A stretch of DNA of 64,000 bases, from assembly GCA_017642855.1 (NCBI GenBank), contig JAEPOO010000001.1:1521072-1585071 (forward strand), read 5' to 3'. The DNA is from Pseudomonadales bacterium (GTDB lineage: Bacteria > Pseudomonadota > Gammaproteobacteria > Pseudomonadales > Azotimanducaceae). The position numbers and the translations under genes are program-made. Positions 1 through 8,603 of the stretch are shown here, in pieces. Within the stretch, counting starts at the first letter, position 1; each line of letters opens with the position of its first letter. A model generated the notes under the pieces. The model worked only from the letters and a program-made list of their open reading frames with translations, was not told where the DNA came from and did no database searches.

Positions 1-720
1 GCCAAGGCTCACCGCAGAAACGCCCATCGCGAGCAAGCCAAGTAACGGGAATTGGTAGAGAGGTTTCTGAATCAGAGTCCTGGTTCCCATGACGATCGAA
101 CGTCCTTCCGGCACAAATACGTCTTTGACGTTGAAATGATGACTTCCTGTGCCGCACAGTCCGGCCACCTTCCAGGTTTCCTCGATTTCGACCTGTGAGC
201 GTTCAAACATCATGATGTGATGTTCCGGCATACCGGCTTTTCCGGTGCGCTTCTCCTCGTTTTCGAGAATGAAACAACCACCACCAATCCAGCCGGCGTT
301 AGAAGAGCCACTACCGAAAGGCCACCGTCCCGAAACCCGGTAACCACCTTCAACCACCTCTGCTGTACCCATGGGTGCGGTTACTCCAACGGCAAGTCCT
401 CCAGGACCATCACCAAAAATCTCACGAGCAAACTGCTCGGGTAACGAGGCGGACAACAAACCTGTCGTTAAACCGATCATGACATTCCAGCCGGCAGAGC
501 CATCACCAACTGCGACTTCCTTGATCAGTTTGATAAAGGTTGAAGGATGAACTTCTCCACCACCATACTCTTCTGGTACCAGAGCATGAAAGAGACCAGC
601 ATCTGCCAGCCTCTTCGCTATGTCTGGAGGCAATTGTCGCGCCTGCTCTATTTCCTGGCTGCGAGGTGACAGCTCGCTGGCAATCTGCTGTGCGGCTTCA
701 ATCAGTTGTGCATCTGTCAT
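1..720 (-). CDS. Acyl-CoA dehydrogenase-fold flavoprotein, partial
   Basis: An ATG at 720 opens 240 codons that run off the left edge, so the C-terminal part is missing. Residues 48-54 (VPEEYGG) and 69-79 (including GDGSAGW) form the N-terminal helical domain of the acyl-CoA dehydrogenase fold. Residues 186-206 (AGLCGTGS, then DVFVPEG) belong to the beta domain next to the flavin. The GTGS...DVFVPE spacing is closest to the HsaA/pigment-hydroxylase branch, which hydroxylates aromatic or steroid substrates with reduced flavin from a partner reductase; the substrate cannot be read here. No Shine-Dalgarno precedes the ATG. A weak -10-like TAGGGT ends 6 nt upstream. It could equally be a true acyl-CoA dehydrogenase, since the C-terminal catalytic region is not visible. 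Confidence 0.85.
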   Translation of the reverse strand, partial: MTDAQLIEAAQQIASELSPRSQEIEQARQLPPDIAKRLADAGLFHALVPEEYGGGEVHPSTFIKLIKEVAVGDGSAGWNVMIGLTTGLLSASLPEQFAREIFGDGPGGLAVGVTAPMGTAEVVEGGYRVSGRWPFGSGSSNAGWIGGGCFILENEEKRTGKAGMPEHHIMMFERSQVEIEETWKVAGLCGTGSHHFNVKDVFVPEGRSIVMGTRTLIQKPLYQFPLLGLLAMGVSAVSLG

Positions 721-732
721 AACCAAACCCTA

Positions 733-2448
733 CTAGATTTCTTGGAGCCGGTCTCTATCGGTATACGGGAATACATCGGAGAGAATCTGATTATGAATCA
801 TTTTCTGAATCCGCTGCCAACCCTCGCAAGTGAACAGATCCCCGTGTTGCTCAATAAACATGGAACGCAATTTGTCATCGGGAAAGAGGAACGTCGCAAA
901 CTCCTCTGGGAATACATCGTATTCACCGACATCGAACCAGGCTTCATCTGACTGATGGCCACCCTCCACTTTGGGTATTTCCCTGAAGTTAACCTGGGTT
1001 AGATAACAGATTTCATCGTAATCATAAAAAACCACGCGGCCATGGCGAGTGACACCAAAGTTTTTCAGCAACATATCACCAGGAAAAATATTGGCTGCTG
1101 CCAGATCTTTGATCGCGGCGCCGTAATCCAACAATACTTGATGCAATTGAAAGTCGCTGCAATTTCTAACATATATATTAAGGGGCACCATGAGGCGCTC
1201 CGTATATAGGTGCTGGAAGTGTACGACATCTCCCTTGATGCTTACGGTTCCAGATGCAACTTTTCGCAGCTCTTCGAGCAAATCTGGCTCAAACCGGTCT
1301 TTCGGAAGCTCAAAGTTCATAAATTCCTGTGTATCCGCCATACGTCCGACCCGATCATGAGTTTTAACCAGCCGGTAGGCAGCAAGCACATCGTCACTGA
1401 CTACCGACTTGGTTGCAGGAAACTCATCTTTAATAACTTTGAATACGGTCTGATAGGAATCAAGGGCAAACACGGTCATCACCTGCCCCTTGATGCCTTC
1501 AGCGATATGAAACCGATCTTCACTGCATTTGAGTTGCGCACGGTAGCCCCGAACAAACTCTGTCTTGCCGTGTTTATAAAATCCGATCGAGGTATAGAGT
1601 TCCCAACGATGCTTCGCTGGCAACAGCATCTGCAGATAATCCACGACTCTGGATGGATTACCGGATCTCAACATGAAGTAGGATCTGGTGAAGCTGAATA
1701 CAACAGACAACTTGTTTTCACCCCACAGTACGGCATCGGCAAGAATCCTGCCGTTACTTTCACGGACAAAAGCGATCGCCAAGGGGAAGATGTGCCCATC
1801 AACAATCAACCGACCAATCAGGTACGCCCCCTTGTTTCGATAAAACACCGGCTTCAAGACCTCGATCAGCATATTCGGATGATTTCTCAGTATCGGAATC
1901 TCCCGCTCTAGGCGTTCGGCAATTTTGCGGGCATCCAATTCCGGAGATGCTAAAAAGTCATTGAGCTCCGTATCGCGGAGCAGATCGCCGAGTGACCGCG
2001 CAAGATGGGTGCCACGATGGCGAAACATCAGGGAATCGTCTGGTCCTGATTCCGCAGAAGGGTCTGGCTCATGAAAAATCGGTGCCTCTGAGAGAGACAT
2101 CTCCGGATGCAGTGCTCGAAACACGCCGTTAAAGAAAGTGACCGCTTGAGGCGCGTGGCCATAGCTTCTGATGGAAAGCGAGAATTCTTCTCGCACAGCG
2201 GGCCAGTCTGGACTCGGCTCCATGGACTTGATTCGGGCACAGATCTCGTCTCGGCAGTCCGTGTAAACCTGGACTCGACGTTCTGATGCAACCTGCACCC
2301 CAGACCAATCGCCGGAAACGAATCGATCTCTCGCCCCATCGGAGATCTCCGTGAACTCACGCATAAACGATTCAAAACCCTCAAGAATCTGGGCTGCAGC
2401 TGATTTCTGTTCCGCCAAAATGCGTGATCTACCCGACAAATGGTTCAT
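733..2448 (-). CDS. aceK: Isocitrate dehydrogenase kinase/phosphatase AceK
   Basis: Bifunctional cytoplasmic enzyme that phosphorylates and dephosphorylates isocitrate dehydrogenase, steering carbon between the TCA cycle and the glyoxylate shunt. At 571 residues it is close to E. coli AceK (578) and alignable along its whole length. Diagnostic stretches include FYRNKGAYL, TVFKVIKDEF (ATP-binding lysine), HDRVGRMADTQEF, AANIFPGDMLLKNFGVTRHG and FYDYDEICY near residues 474-482. I chose the ATG at 2448. An in-frame TTG at 2472 would add eight residues but lacks a better ribosome site. aceA and aceB are not in the window, so aceK stands alone here, unlike the enterobacterial aceBAK operon. Two GntR-type operators lie 48-107 bp upstream, so the neighbouring GntR protein may control it; that is inference. 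Confidence 0.97.
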   Translation of the reverse strand: MNHLSGRSRILAEQKSAAAQILEGFESFMREFTEISDGARDRFVSGDWSGVQVASERRVQVYTDCRDEICARIKSMEPSPDWPAVREEFSLSIRSYGHAPQAVTFFNGVFRALHPEMSLSEAPIFHEPDPSAESGPDDSLMFRHRGTHLARSLGDLLRDTELNDFLASPELDARKIAERLEREIPILRNHPNMLIEVLKPVFYRNKGAYLIGRLIVDGHIFPLAIAFVRESNGRILADAVLWGENKLSVVFSFTRSYFMLRSGNPSRVVDYLQMLLPAKHRWELYTSIGFYKHGKTEFVRGYRAQLKCSEDRFHIAEGIKGQVMTVFALDSYQTVFKVIKDEFPATKSVVSDDVLAAYRLVKTHDRVGRMADTQEFMNFELPKDRFEPDLLEELRKVASGTVSIKGDVVHFQHLYTERLMVPLNIYVRNCSDFQLHQVLLDYGAAIKDLAAANIFPGDMLLKNFGVTRHGRVVFYDYDEICYLTQVNFREIPKVEGGHQSDEAWFDVGEYDVFPEEFATFLFPDDKLRSMFIEQHGDLFTCEGWQRIQKMIHNQILSDVFPYTDRDRLQEI

Positions 2449-2456
2449 TATGCCTG

Positions 2457-2484
2457 TTGCATTGCAACACAACAGCCCTATAAT
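2457..2484 (+). promoter_or_regulatory. Putative sigma-70 promoter of the gntR-RND operon
   Basis: TTGCAT (2457-2462), 16 bp, then a perfect TATAAT (2479-2484) on the plus strand point at gntR, with a predicted start near 2491. The GntR-type operators begin 5 bp downstream of that start, a position suited to repression by steric blocking. The promoter overlaps the aceK leader on the other strand. Confidence 0.6.
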
Positions 2485-2495
2485 GGCCAGACCAA

Positions 2496-2510
2496 ATTGG
2501 TCCTACCAAT
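2496..2510. promoter_or_regulatory. GntR/FadR-family operator, box 1
   Basis: A perfect 6-3-6 inverted repeat, ATTGGT-CCT-ACCAAT. It matches the TNGTnnnACNA consensus of the FadR branch of GntR regulators and the reported PdhR site (ATTGGTnnnACCAAT). A second overlapping palindrome, CCTACC-AATGC-GGTAGG (2502-2518), extends it to the right. It lies between aceK and gntR, 96 bp before the gntR start codon. Confidence 0.75.
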
Positions 2511-2540
2511 GCGGTAGGGCCAAAAAAAAGCATCATTTGA

Positions 2541-2555
2541 ACTGGTCCTACCAAT
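2541..2555. promoter_or_regulatory. GntR/FadR-family operator, box 2
   Basis: ACTGGT-CCT-ACCAAT differs from box 1 at one position and starts 45 bp downstream of it, a little over four helical turns. Two near-identical copies facing a GntR gene make autoregulation of the gntR-RND operon the simplest reading. Control of divergent aceK is possible. Confidence 0.7.
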
Positions 2556-2606
2556 CCGGTCTGGCCGATTTTTCGTAAATAAGCTCGAACTCACAGGATA
2601 GAACTC

Positions 2607-3344
2607 GTGTCCACACCGTCAAAAGCCGGCGAGATCTTCGATATATTGCGCAGCGAGGTTCTTCGCGGACAGTACCGTGAAGGTGAAAGACTGCCGTCAG
2701 AAAGAGATCTGGCGGCTCGTTTTGAGACCAACCGGGGCGCAATCCGCGAAGCGATTAAAAAGCTGGAGCAGTTGGGCGTCGTCAGCGTGACGCCTGGAGG
2801 CGTCCGAGTTCAACCCGTTGGAGAAGCCAGTGTCGAGGTGCTCGGCCACCTGCTGGAGCTGGGTGAAATCCCCCGCCCGGAACTGATCACACAAATGTTG
2901 GATGTTCTGGGCGCCATGATGGCCGTGTCGGTACGCACCGCGGTAGAGAATGCTACGGATGAGGAGATCGAAGCGCTCACCCAACTCACCGACAACCTGA
3001 TCAAGTCATTGGGTAAACCAGAGATTCATCATGAACGCTGGCGTGAATTAGGCGAGAAAATGATGACCATCCATCAAAACCTGGTGCTACGTCTGGTGGG
3101 CAATGGCGTCAGAACACAGTTTCTGGGCGTCACGATGGAACCAAAAATAGAGCCAAACATCGACCTGAGCGAAATTGCAGAACAACTGACTGCCGTCCGC
3201 AACGCTATCCACGAAAAAGATGCCTGGGCGGCAAGTACGGGCATGACGAATCATTTCAAAATCCTGAAGGAGCGAATTCAGACCGCAACTTCAGCCATGG
3301 AGTCGAAAGATCTCCAACCCGCTAGGAGCGCAATCAATGGGTAA
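2607..3344 (+). CDS. GntR-family (FadR/FCD type) transcriptional regulator
   Basis: DNA-binding regulator of 245 residues. Residues 7-72 form the winged helix-turn-helix (GERLPSERDLAARF, then RGAIREAIKKLEQLG). Residues about 90-230 form the all-helical FCD ligand-binding domain, which in FadR, PdhR and LldR binds small organic acids or acyl-CoA. The start is a GTG with AGGAT upstream. Its stop codon lies inside the start of the adaptor gene (8 nt overlap), so it is cotranscribed with the efflux genes. Two palindromes of the exact type bound by this family precede it. I infer a ligand-released repressor of the RND pump; the ligand is unknown. Confidence 0.93.
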   Translation: MSTPSKAGEIFDILRSEVLRGQYREGERLPSERDLAARFETNRGAIREAIKKLEQLGVVSVTPGGVRVQPVGEASVEVLGHLLELGEIPRPELITQMLDVLGAMMAVSVRTAVENATDEEIEALTQLTDNLIKSLGKPEIHHERWRELGEKMMTIHQNLVLRLVGNGVRTQFLGVTMEPKIEPNIDLSEIAEQLTAVRNAIHEKDAWAASTGMTNHFKILKERIQTATSAMESKDLQPARSAING

Positions 3345-4497
3345 CATTATTAAGGGTGCAATCACTGTCGGCGTACTGTTTTTCGCAGTCATCGTCGCCT
3401 ATGGATTGGTAAAGACAGCGCCGGAGCCTGAGCAAATTGCCCCGGAGGAGATGGCAACCAGCATTCGCGTTATCGAGGTAGAGCGGTCTCCGATCCGACT
3501 GGAGGTGACTTCCCAGGGTACGGTAGTGCCACATAAAGAAAGTGAACTGATTCCTGAGGTGAACGGTCGGGTAAGCTGGGTTTCTCCTAACCTGGTCGCA
3601 GGCGGTTACTTCAAAGCAGATGATGTATTGCTGAAGATTGATGATCGCGACTATCGTTCCATGGTGGCTCGCGCACAGGCCACGTTGAGCCGAGCCAGAG
3701 CAGAGGAAGAACTGGCACGCTATGAGCTGGGTCGCATGGAAGAACTGGTCAAGAAAAAACTGACGAGCCAGTCCAGTCTCGAAAACGTTCTTAGAAATCA
3801 CCGGATCGCAAAAGCCGCATTGCAGGATTCACAGATTGCACTCGAGCAGGCAAATCGAGATCTGAATCGAACTGAAATCCGTGCGCCTTATGAAGGCCTG
3901 GTCCGGACAGAAAAAGTCGACCTCGGACAGTACCTTAGCCGGGGACAATCGATTGCGTCTATTTATGGCAGCGAGTCCGCTGAAGTCCGATTGCCCGTGG
4001 CTGACTTACAGCTGGCGTATCTTGACCTGCCACTCGGTCACCGTGGAGAACTCAGCGGCGATCTTGCACCGGACGTTCTTCTCTCGACCGACTATGGCGG
4101 CAAACACTACGAATGGGTGGGCAAGCTGGTAAGAACGGAAGCAGAAATTGATTCCAAGAGTCGCATGGTGACCGCAGTGGTTCGAGTCCGGAATGCAGAA
4201 AACCCGGATCAACCAGATTTACCCGTAGGTCTCTTCGTTAATGCCAGCATTAAGGGTCGAGCTGTAGACAATGTCGTCACTCTGCCTCGCGCTGCGCTGC
4301 GAAATCAGAACCAAGTTCTGATTGTTGATGGAGACAGCCGACTGCACTATCGCGGTGTGGAAATCATGCGTTTCGAAAATGACAATGTGTTGATTTCAGG
4401 CGGACTCAATTCCGGCGACATCGTCAATGTTTCGCCACTGCAAACCGTGATTGAAGGCATGCGCGTCAACACCATCTCGCAGCCCGCGAACGGATAA
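3337..4497 (+). CDS. RND efflux periplasmic adaptor (HlyD/MFP family)
   Basis: Membrane-fusion subunit that links an inner-membrane RND pump to an outer-membrane channel. It has 386 residues: an N-terminal membrane anchor at about 6-23, a biotinyl-lipoyl-like half-motif (EVNGRVSWVSPNLVAGGYF, about 70-90), a helical hairpin at about 105-165, the second lipoyl half (RAPYEGLVRT, about 184-193), then beta-barrel and membrane-proximal domains. It overlaps gntR by 8 nt and ends 4 nt before the pump start, so all three genes form one operon. No outer-membrane factor follows; the TolC-like protein at 12796-14091 is on the other strand and probably separate. Confidence 0.95.
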   Translation: MGNIIKGAITVGVLFFAVIVAYGLVKTAPEPEQIAPEEMATSIRVIEVERSPIRLEVTSQGTVVPHKESELIPEVNGRVSWVSPNLVAGGYFKADDVLLKIDDRDYRSMVARAQATLSRARAEEELARYELGRMEELVKKKLTSQSSLENVLRNHRIAKAALQDSQIALEQANRDLNRTEIRAPYEGLVRTEKVDLGQYLSRGQSIASIYGSESAEVRLPVADLQLAYLDLPLGHRGELSGDLAPDVLLSTDYGGKHYEWVGKLVRTEAEIDSKSRMVTAVVRVRNAENPDQPDLPVGLFVNASIKGRAVDNVVTLPRAALRNQNQVLIVDGDSRLHYRGVEIMRFENDNVLISGGLNSGDIVNVSPLQTVIEGMRVNTISQPANG

Positions 4498-4501
4498 CAT
4501 C

Positions 4502-7500
4502 ATGGAAAACCACAAAATCATCGCCTGGTTTACCGATAACCCGGTTGCCGCCAACCTGATGATGCTCATCTTCCTGGCAGGCGGAACCATTTCTCTCTTT
4601 TCTATGCATAAAGAAGAGTTTCCCAACATCGAACCGGGCATTGTCCAAATACAGGTACCTTATCTCGGTGCTGCACCGGAGGAAGTTGAAGAAGCCGTCT
4701 GTATTCGAATAGAAGAAGCCATTGAAGGTGTTGACGGCATGGATCGTGTTCACACTATCGCTCGTGAAGGTATGTGTTCGGTCATGATCGAACTCCTGCA
4801 GGACGCGAATATAACCACCGCGCTAAACGACATTAAAGGAAAGGTGGATGCCATCTCGACCTTCCCCAGTGAAACCGAAAAGCCGATTGTCAGCTCAATG
4901 CAGTTCCGAGGTCAGACGATCTCGTTGATCGTTCACGGTGACACTGATGAAGCCACATTAAAGCTCATTGCCGAGGAGGTACGCGACGATATCTCAGCAC
5001 TGGAGGGTATTTCACAGGTTGCAGTCAGTTACGCGCGGCCCTGGGAGATCTCCATCGAAGTCAGTGAACAGACGTTGCGTCAATATAACCTGACCATGAC
5101 CCAGATCGCGGACGCGATCCGAAGGGCGTCGCTGGATCTTCCGGGCGGGTCGATCAAAACCGAGGGCGGTGAAATTCTACTTCGCTCCAAGGGCCAGGCG
5201 TATCGCGGATACGAGTACGAGGACATCGTCGTTGTCACTCGCCCTGATGGTACCAACATCACGTTGGGAGACATTGCCATTGTGCGCGACGACTTTCAGG
5301 AAGGATTTTTGCGAGCAAGATTCAACGGCGAGCGTGCCGTCTCTGTCATGGTCTACAGAGTTGGTGAGGAAGATACCATCACCTCTGCACAGGCGGTCAA
5401 ACAATACATCGAGAAGAAGCGAAGTCTGCTACCCCGCGGGGTCTCTCTGAGCATATGGATTGATGAATCCGTCGCACTGGATCGACGCATTGGCGCGCTG
5501 ACCAAAAACGCCTATGCAGGCCTTGCTCTGGTATTGCTGATTCTGACGATGTTTCTCCGGTTCAAAGTCGCGATTTGGGTTGCCGCCGGCATTCCCATCG
5601 CCATCATGGGTGCTATCTGGGCATTCCCCTTTGCGGGTATCAACATCAGCTCATTAACCGTACTGGCATTTATACTGGTGTTGGGCATCGTCGTGGATGA
5701 CGCCATTGTCGTGGGTGAGAGAATATTCAGTCACGAAACAACGGACCGAAATCACCGGGAGGCCGCCATCGCAGGTACTGCCGAGGTCATCACACCAGTA
5801 GTTTTCGGTGTACTAACCACCATCGCAGCCTTCCTCCCTATTCTTCTGATTGAAGGTCGAATGGGTGAATTCTTCTCCATCATCGGCTGGGTTGTACTGG
5901 TGTGCCTGATATTCAGCATTCTGGAGTGCATGTTTATCCTGCCTGCTCACCTCGCCCATCGAAAAACCGAAGGCTACTTCATGGAGAAGACAGCGGTCGT
6001 GAGAGGATGGATTGCTTTCCAGAGCAAATTTGCGAATTCTCTGGAATGGGTTGCCACCGAGGTCTATCGACCCTTCCTGGTCAAAACACTCCAGTGGCGC
6101 TGGGTGACCTGGGCAGTCGCAACCTTCGTGCTCGTCACTTCTATCGCGCTGATCGCCAGTGGGCGAGTTATCTTCCAGTTCTTCCCCGCTGTAGAAGGTG
6201 ATCGTATCTATGCGACGCTGACAATGCCGGAAGGCATCAATGTTGAATTTACTGAGGAAGCCGCCAGCCAAATCGAACGCGCTGCTTTTGAGACTGCCCG
6301 AGAAATTAATGAGGAACTCGGCTTTACCGATAGATCGGTTATACAGCAAAGCTTCCAATCCATTGGCGTTAACGCGGCGAGGAGCAACGGTCCACCCGCC
6401 ATGACGGCAGGCGGCAGCCACCTTGCTGAGATCGTCGTAACACTCGTGCCCATCGAAGATCGACCGGGCTGGAATACGAATCGAATTGCCGAGGTCTGGC
6501 GCGAGAAAACCGGTTCGGTAACGGATGCCGTTGAACTACAGTTCACAACCAACACGTTTAACGCGGGAGACCCTATCGCTCTGCAGCTCAAAGGACGCGA
6601 CATAGAACAGCTTCGTGACGCTGCTCAGCTCCTTAAAGCCGAACTTGCCCGCTACCCCGGCGTGATGGACCTGACTGACTCCTTCCGTGCCGGCAAACAG
6701 GAAATCAAACTGGATATCCTGCCGGAAGCCAAGCCGCTTGGGCTCTCCTTGAACGACCTGGCTCGCCAGGTAAGACAAGCCTTCTACGGCGAGGAGGCGC
6801 AGCGCATTCAGAGAGGCACTGATGATGTCCGTGTCATGGTCCGTTATCCTGAAGAAGAACGGCGATCTCTCGGCAACTTAGAGAATATGCGTATCAGGAC
6901 CAACGACGGCACCGAGGTCCCCTTTTCCACGGTCGCCCGTGTTGATTACGGCACCGGATTCAGCTCAATCAATCGTGAAGATCAGCAGCGTGTTGTTGAT
7001 GTAAAAGGTGATGTGAACAGAAGTGTGGTGACGCCAGAAGAGGTGATTGCTGCGGTCGAAAAAGCGGTTTGCGAGCGTGGAACGAGCTTCGGCAATCGAG
7101 AGAGCCGATGCACAAACGCTGACTTCCCCGGTGTCGCCTTCAAAATCTCCGGAGAGCAGGAGGAAAGAAACAAAGCCCTGGGCAGCATGGTGTCAACCAT
7201 TCCACTAGCCCTGATGATCATATTTGCGCTCCTGGCAATTCCTTTGAAAAGCTATATGCAGCCGCTTGTTATCATGAGCGTCATTCCCTTCGGTGCGGTT
7301 GGCGCCATTGTTGGCCACTACATCATGGGGTGGGACCTGATTTTCTTCTCGATGCTGGGCATCATCGCCCTATCCGGTGTTGTGGTGAATGCTTCACTCG
7401 TGCTTGTGGACTACATCAACCGGCAAAGACGTCAGGGCGTTGATCTGTTCGAAGCCGTGGCAAATGCCGGTGTGGTTCGTTTCAGGCCGATCATCCTGAC

Positions 7501-7774
7501 CTCAGTGACAACGTTTGTTGGTTTGATCCCGCTCATGACAAACAACGATCCTGAGACCTTCATGTTCATCCCAATGGCTATCTCGCTCGCCTTCGGCGTG
7601 TTGTTCGCAACGGCCATCACCCTGTTCCTGGTGCCAAGCCTGTACCTGATGCTGGAGGACTGGTTGAACTTCTGGGGCCTGAACAACGCTGAAGATCCGG
7701 CTCTGGTCGTGCACAACGACGTTGACGAACCTATCGATCCAAGGGCAGAACCAAGCCCAACGGTCAGTGCCTAA
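4502..7774 (+). CDS. RND-family efflux permease (HAE1-like)
   Basis: Proton-driven inner-membrane exporter of 1,090 residues, the usual RND length. It has a first membrane helix at about 14-33, a large periplasmic loop, helices 2-6 from about 340, a second loop, and helices 8-12 from about 900. The stretch GIVVDDAIVVGE (about 395-406) holds the paired membrane aspartates of the proton relay. I start at the ATG at 4502, 4 nt after the adaptor stop, because it gives the typical N-terminus ahead of helix 1; a longer in-frame start inside the adaptor gene is unlikely. Sequence type suggests a broad drug or lipophile exporter, but the substrate cannot be deduced. Confidence 0.96.
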   Translation: MENHKIIAWFTDNPVAANLMMLIFLAGGTISLFSMHKEEFPNIEPGIVQIQVPYLGAAPEEVEEAVCIRIEEAIEGVDGMDRVHTIAREGMCSVMIELLQDANITTALNDIKGKVDAISTFPSETEKPIVSSMQFRGQTISLIVHGDTDEATLKLIAEEVRDDISALEGISQVAVSYARPWEISIEVSEQTLRQYNLTMTQIADAIRRASLDLPGGSIKTEGGEILLRSKGQAYRGYEYEDIVVVTRPDGTNITLGDIAIVRDDFQEGFLRARFNGERAVSVMVYRVGEEDTITSAQAVKQYIEKKRSLLPRGVSLSIWIDESVALDRRIGALTKNAYAGLALVLLILTMFLRFKVAIWVAAGIPIAIMGAIWAFPFAGINISSLTVLAFILVLGIVVDDAIVVGERIFSHETTDRNHREAAIAGTAEVITPVVFGVLTTIAAFLPILLIEGRMGEFFSIIGWVVLVCLIFSILECMFILPAHLAHRKTEGYFMEKTAVVRGWIAFQSKFANSLEWVATEVYRPFLVKTLQWRWVTWAVATFVLVTSIALIASGRVIFQFFPAVEGDRIYATLTMPEGINVEFTEEAASQIERAAFETAREINEELGFTDRSVIQQSFQSIGVNAARSNGPPAMTAGGSHLAEIVVTLVPIEDRPGWNTNRIAEVWREKTGSVTDAVELQFTTNTFNAGDPIALQLKGRDIEQLRDAAQLLKAELARYPGVMDLTDSFRAGKQEIKLDILPEAKPLGLSLNDLARQVRQAFYGEEAQRIQRGTDDVRVMVRYPEEERRSLGNLENMRIRTNDGTEVPFSTVARVDYGTGFSSINREDQQRVVDVKGDVNRSVVTPEEVIAAVEKAVCERGTSFGNRESRCTNADFPGVAFKISGEQEERNKALGSMVSTIPLALMIIFALLAIPLKSYMQPLVIMSVIPFGAVGAIVGHYIMGWDLIFFSMLGIIALSGVVVNASLVLVDYINRQRRQGVDLFEAVANAGVVRFRPIILTSVTTFVGLIPLMTNNDPETFMFIPMAISLAFGVLFATAITLFLVPSLYLMLEDWLNFWGLNNAEDPALVVHNDVDEPIDPRAEPSPTVSA

Positions 7775-7964
7775 TTACCATGTCACTTTCCTGATGGCCT
7801 GGGTATTGCCCCGTAAGCGCCTTTGAAAAAACAACTGAGAGACGCGGACCGTTTCCTCGATGGATTCCACTAACATCTTGGCGTGTTCGAGCTGTGTATC
7901 ACTTCCCTCTCTTCTGAATAATTAGTAAAGTTTTTTATTCACTTATTATTGGCGCTGCGGAAAG

Positions 7965-8603
7965 ATGGCTGAGATCTCAGGAAGCCAGGATAAAATCCTT
8001 CATCAAATCAAGCGATTAGGGCCTCAATCCGCAAAGGACTTGAGCCTGTCGCTTGGCATGACGACCATGGGCATTCGGCAACACATGGCCATCCTCGAGG
8101 AACAAGCCCTGGTCACCACCACGCCACCGGCGCCGCAGAAGCGCGGAAGACCTGTAGCCCGGTGGCAGCTCACGGAACAAGGTCATGCTCGCTTTCCCGA
8201 TGCGCACGCCCAGATGACGGTAGAACTGATCGCCAGCGTGCGTGACCTTCTGGGAGAACAGGCGCTCGACAAAATCATCACTGATTGTGCGAAGAAAGCA
8301 GAGGAAACCTACCATGCGGCCATAGAAACCAAGCGAACGCTTGCGGCCAAAGTGACCGAGCTTGCCAGACTGAGAACCGCTGAGGGTTATATGGCTGAAA
8401 CCGAACGTCTTCCGGATGGCACATTCAGACTCGCCGAAAACCACTGCCCTATCTGTATCGCAGCCACCAGCTGCCAGGGATTCTGCCGCGCTGAACTGCA
8501 AACCTTCCAGGCACTGTTCGAGGATAGGGCAACCGTGAAAAGAGAGGATTATCTGCTGGAGGGTGCGAGACGCTGCTCCTACCTCATTACCCCGATTAAC
8601 TAG
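7965..8603 (+). CDS. HTH regulator with C-terminal cysteine cluster (COG2345/SufR-like)
   Basis: Regulator of 212 residues. The N-terminal winged helix covers about 10-75 (SAKDLSLSLGMTTMGIRQH, wing RGRPVARW), followed by a helical linker. The C-terminal domain carries Cys161, 164, 170, 174 and 204 (CPIC...C...C...C). This resembles SufR-like repressors, whose cysteines hold an Fe-S cluster that senses iron or oxidative state; a redox or metal sensor is therefore likely, but the cofactor is inferred. The ATG at 7965 has GGAAAG upstream. An AT-rich imperfect inverted repeat (about 7918-7950) before the gene could be its operator. The gene stands alone and ends tail to tail with the DUF4097 gene, the two stops overlapping at CTAG. 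Confidence 0.82.
   Translation: MAEISGSQDKILHQIKRLGPQSAKDLSLSLGMTTMGIRQHMAILEEQALVTTTPPAPQKRGRPVARWQLTEQGHARFPDAHAQMTVELIASVRDLLGEQALDKIITDCAKKAEETYHAAIETKRTLAAKVTELARLRTAEGYMAETERLPDGTFRLAENHCPICIAATSCQGFCRAELQTFQALFEDRATVKREDYLLEGARRCSYLITPIN

Noticed and set aside
1210..1911. Plus-strand frame of 233 codons
   Set aside because: Entirely antisense to aceK, which is certain; no family resemblance.
2511..2530. A-run after the operator palindrome as a Rho-independent terminator
   Set aside because: The run is A on the plus strand and, on the minus strand, the T-run comes before the stem, so neither orientation fits. The repeats fit operators better.
5813..6421. Minus-strand frame of 202 codons
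   Set aside because: Antisense inside the RND pump gene; a by-product of its codon use.
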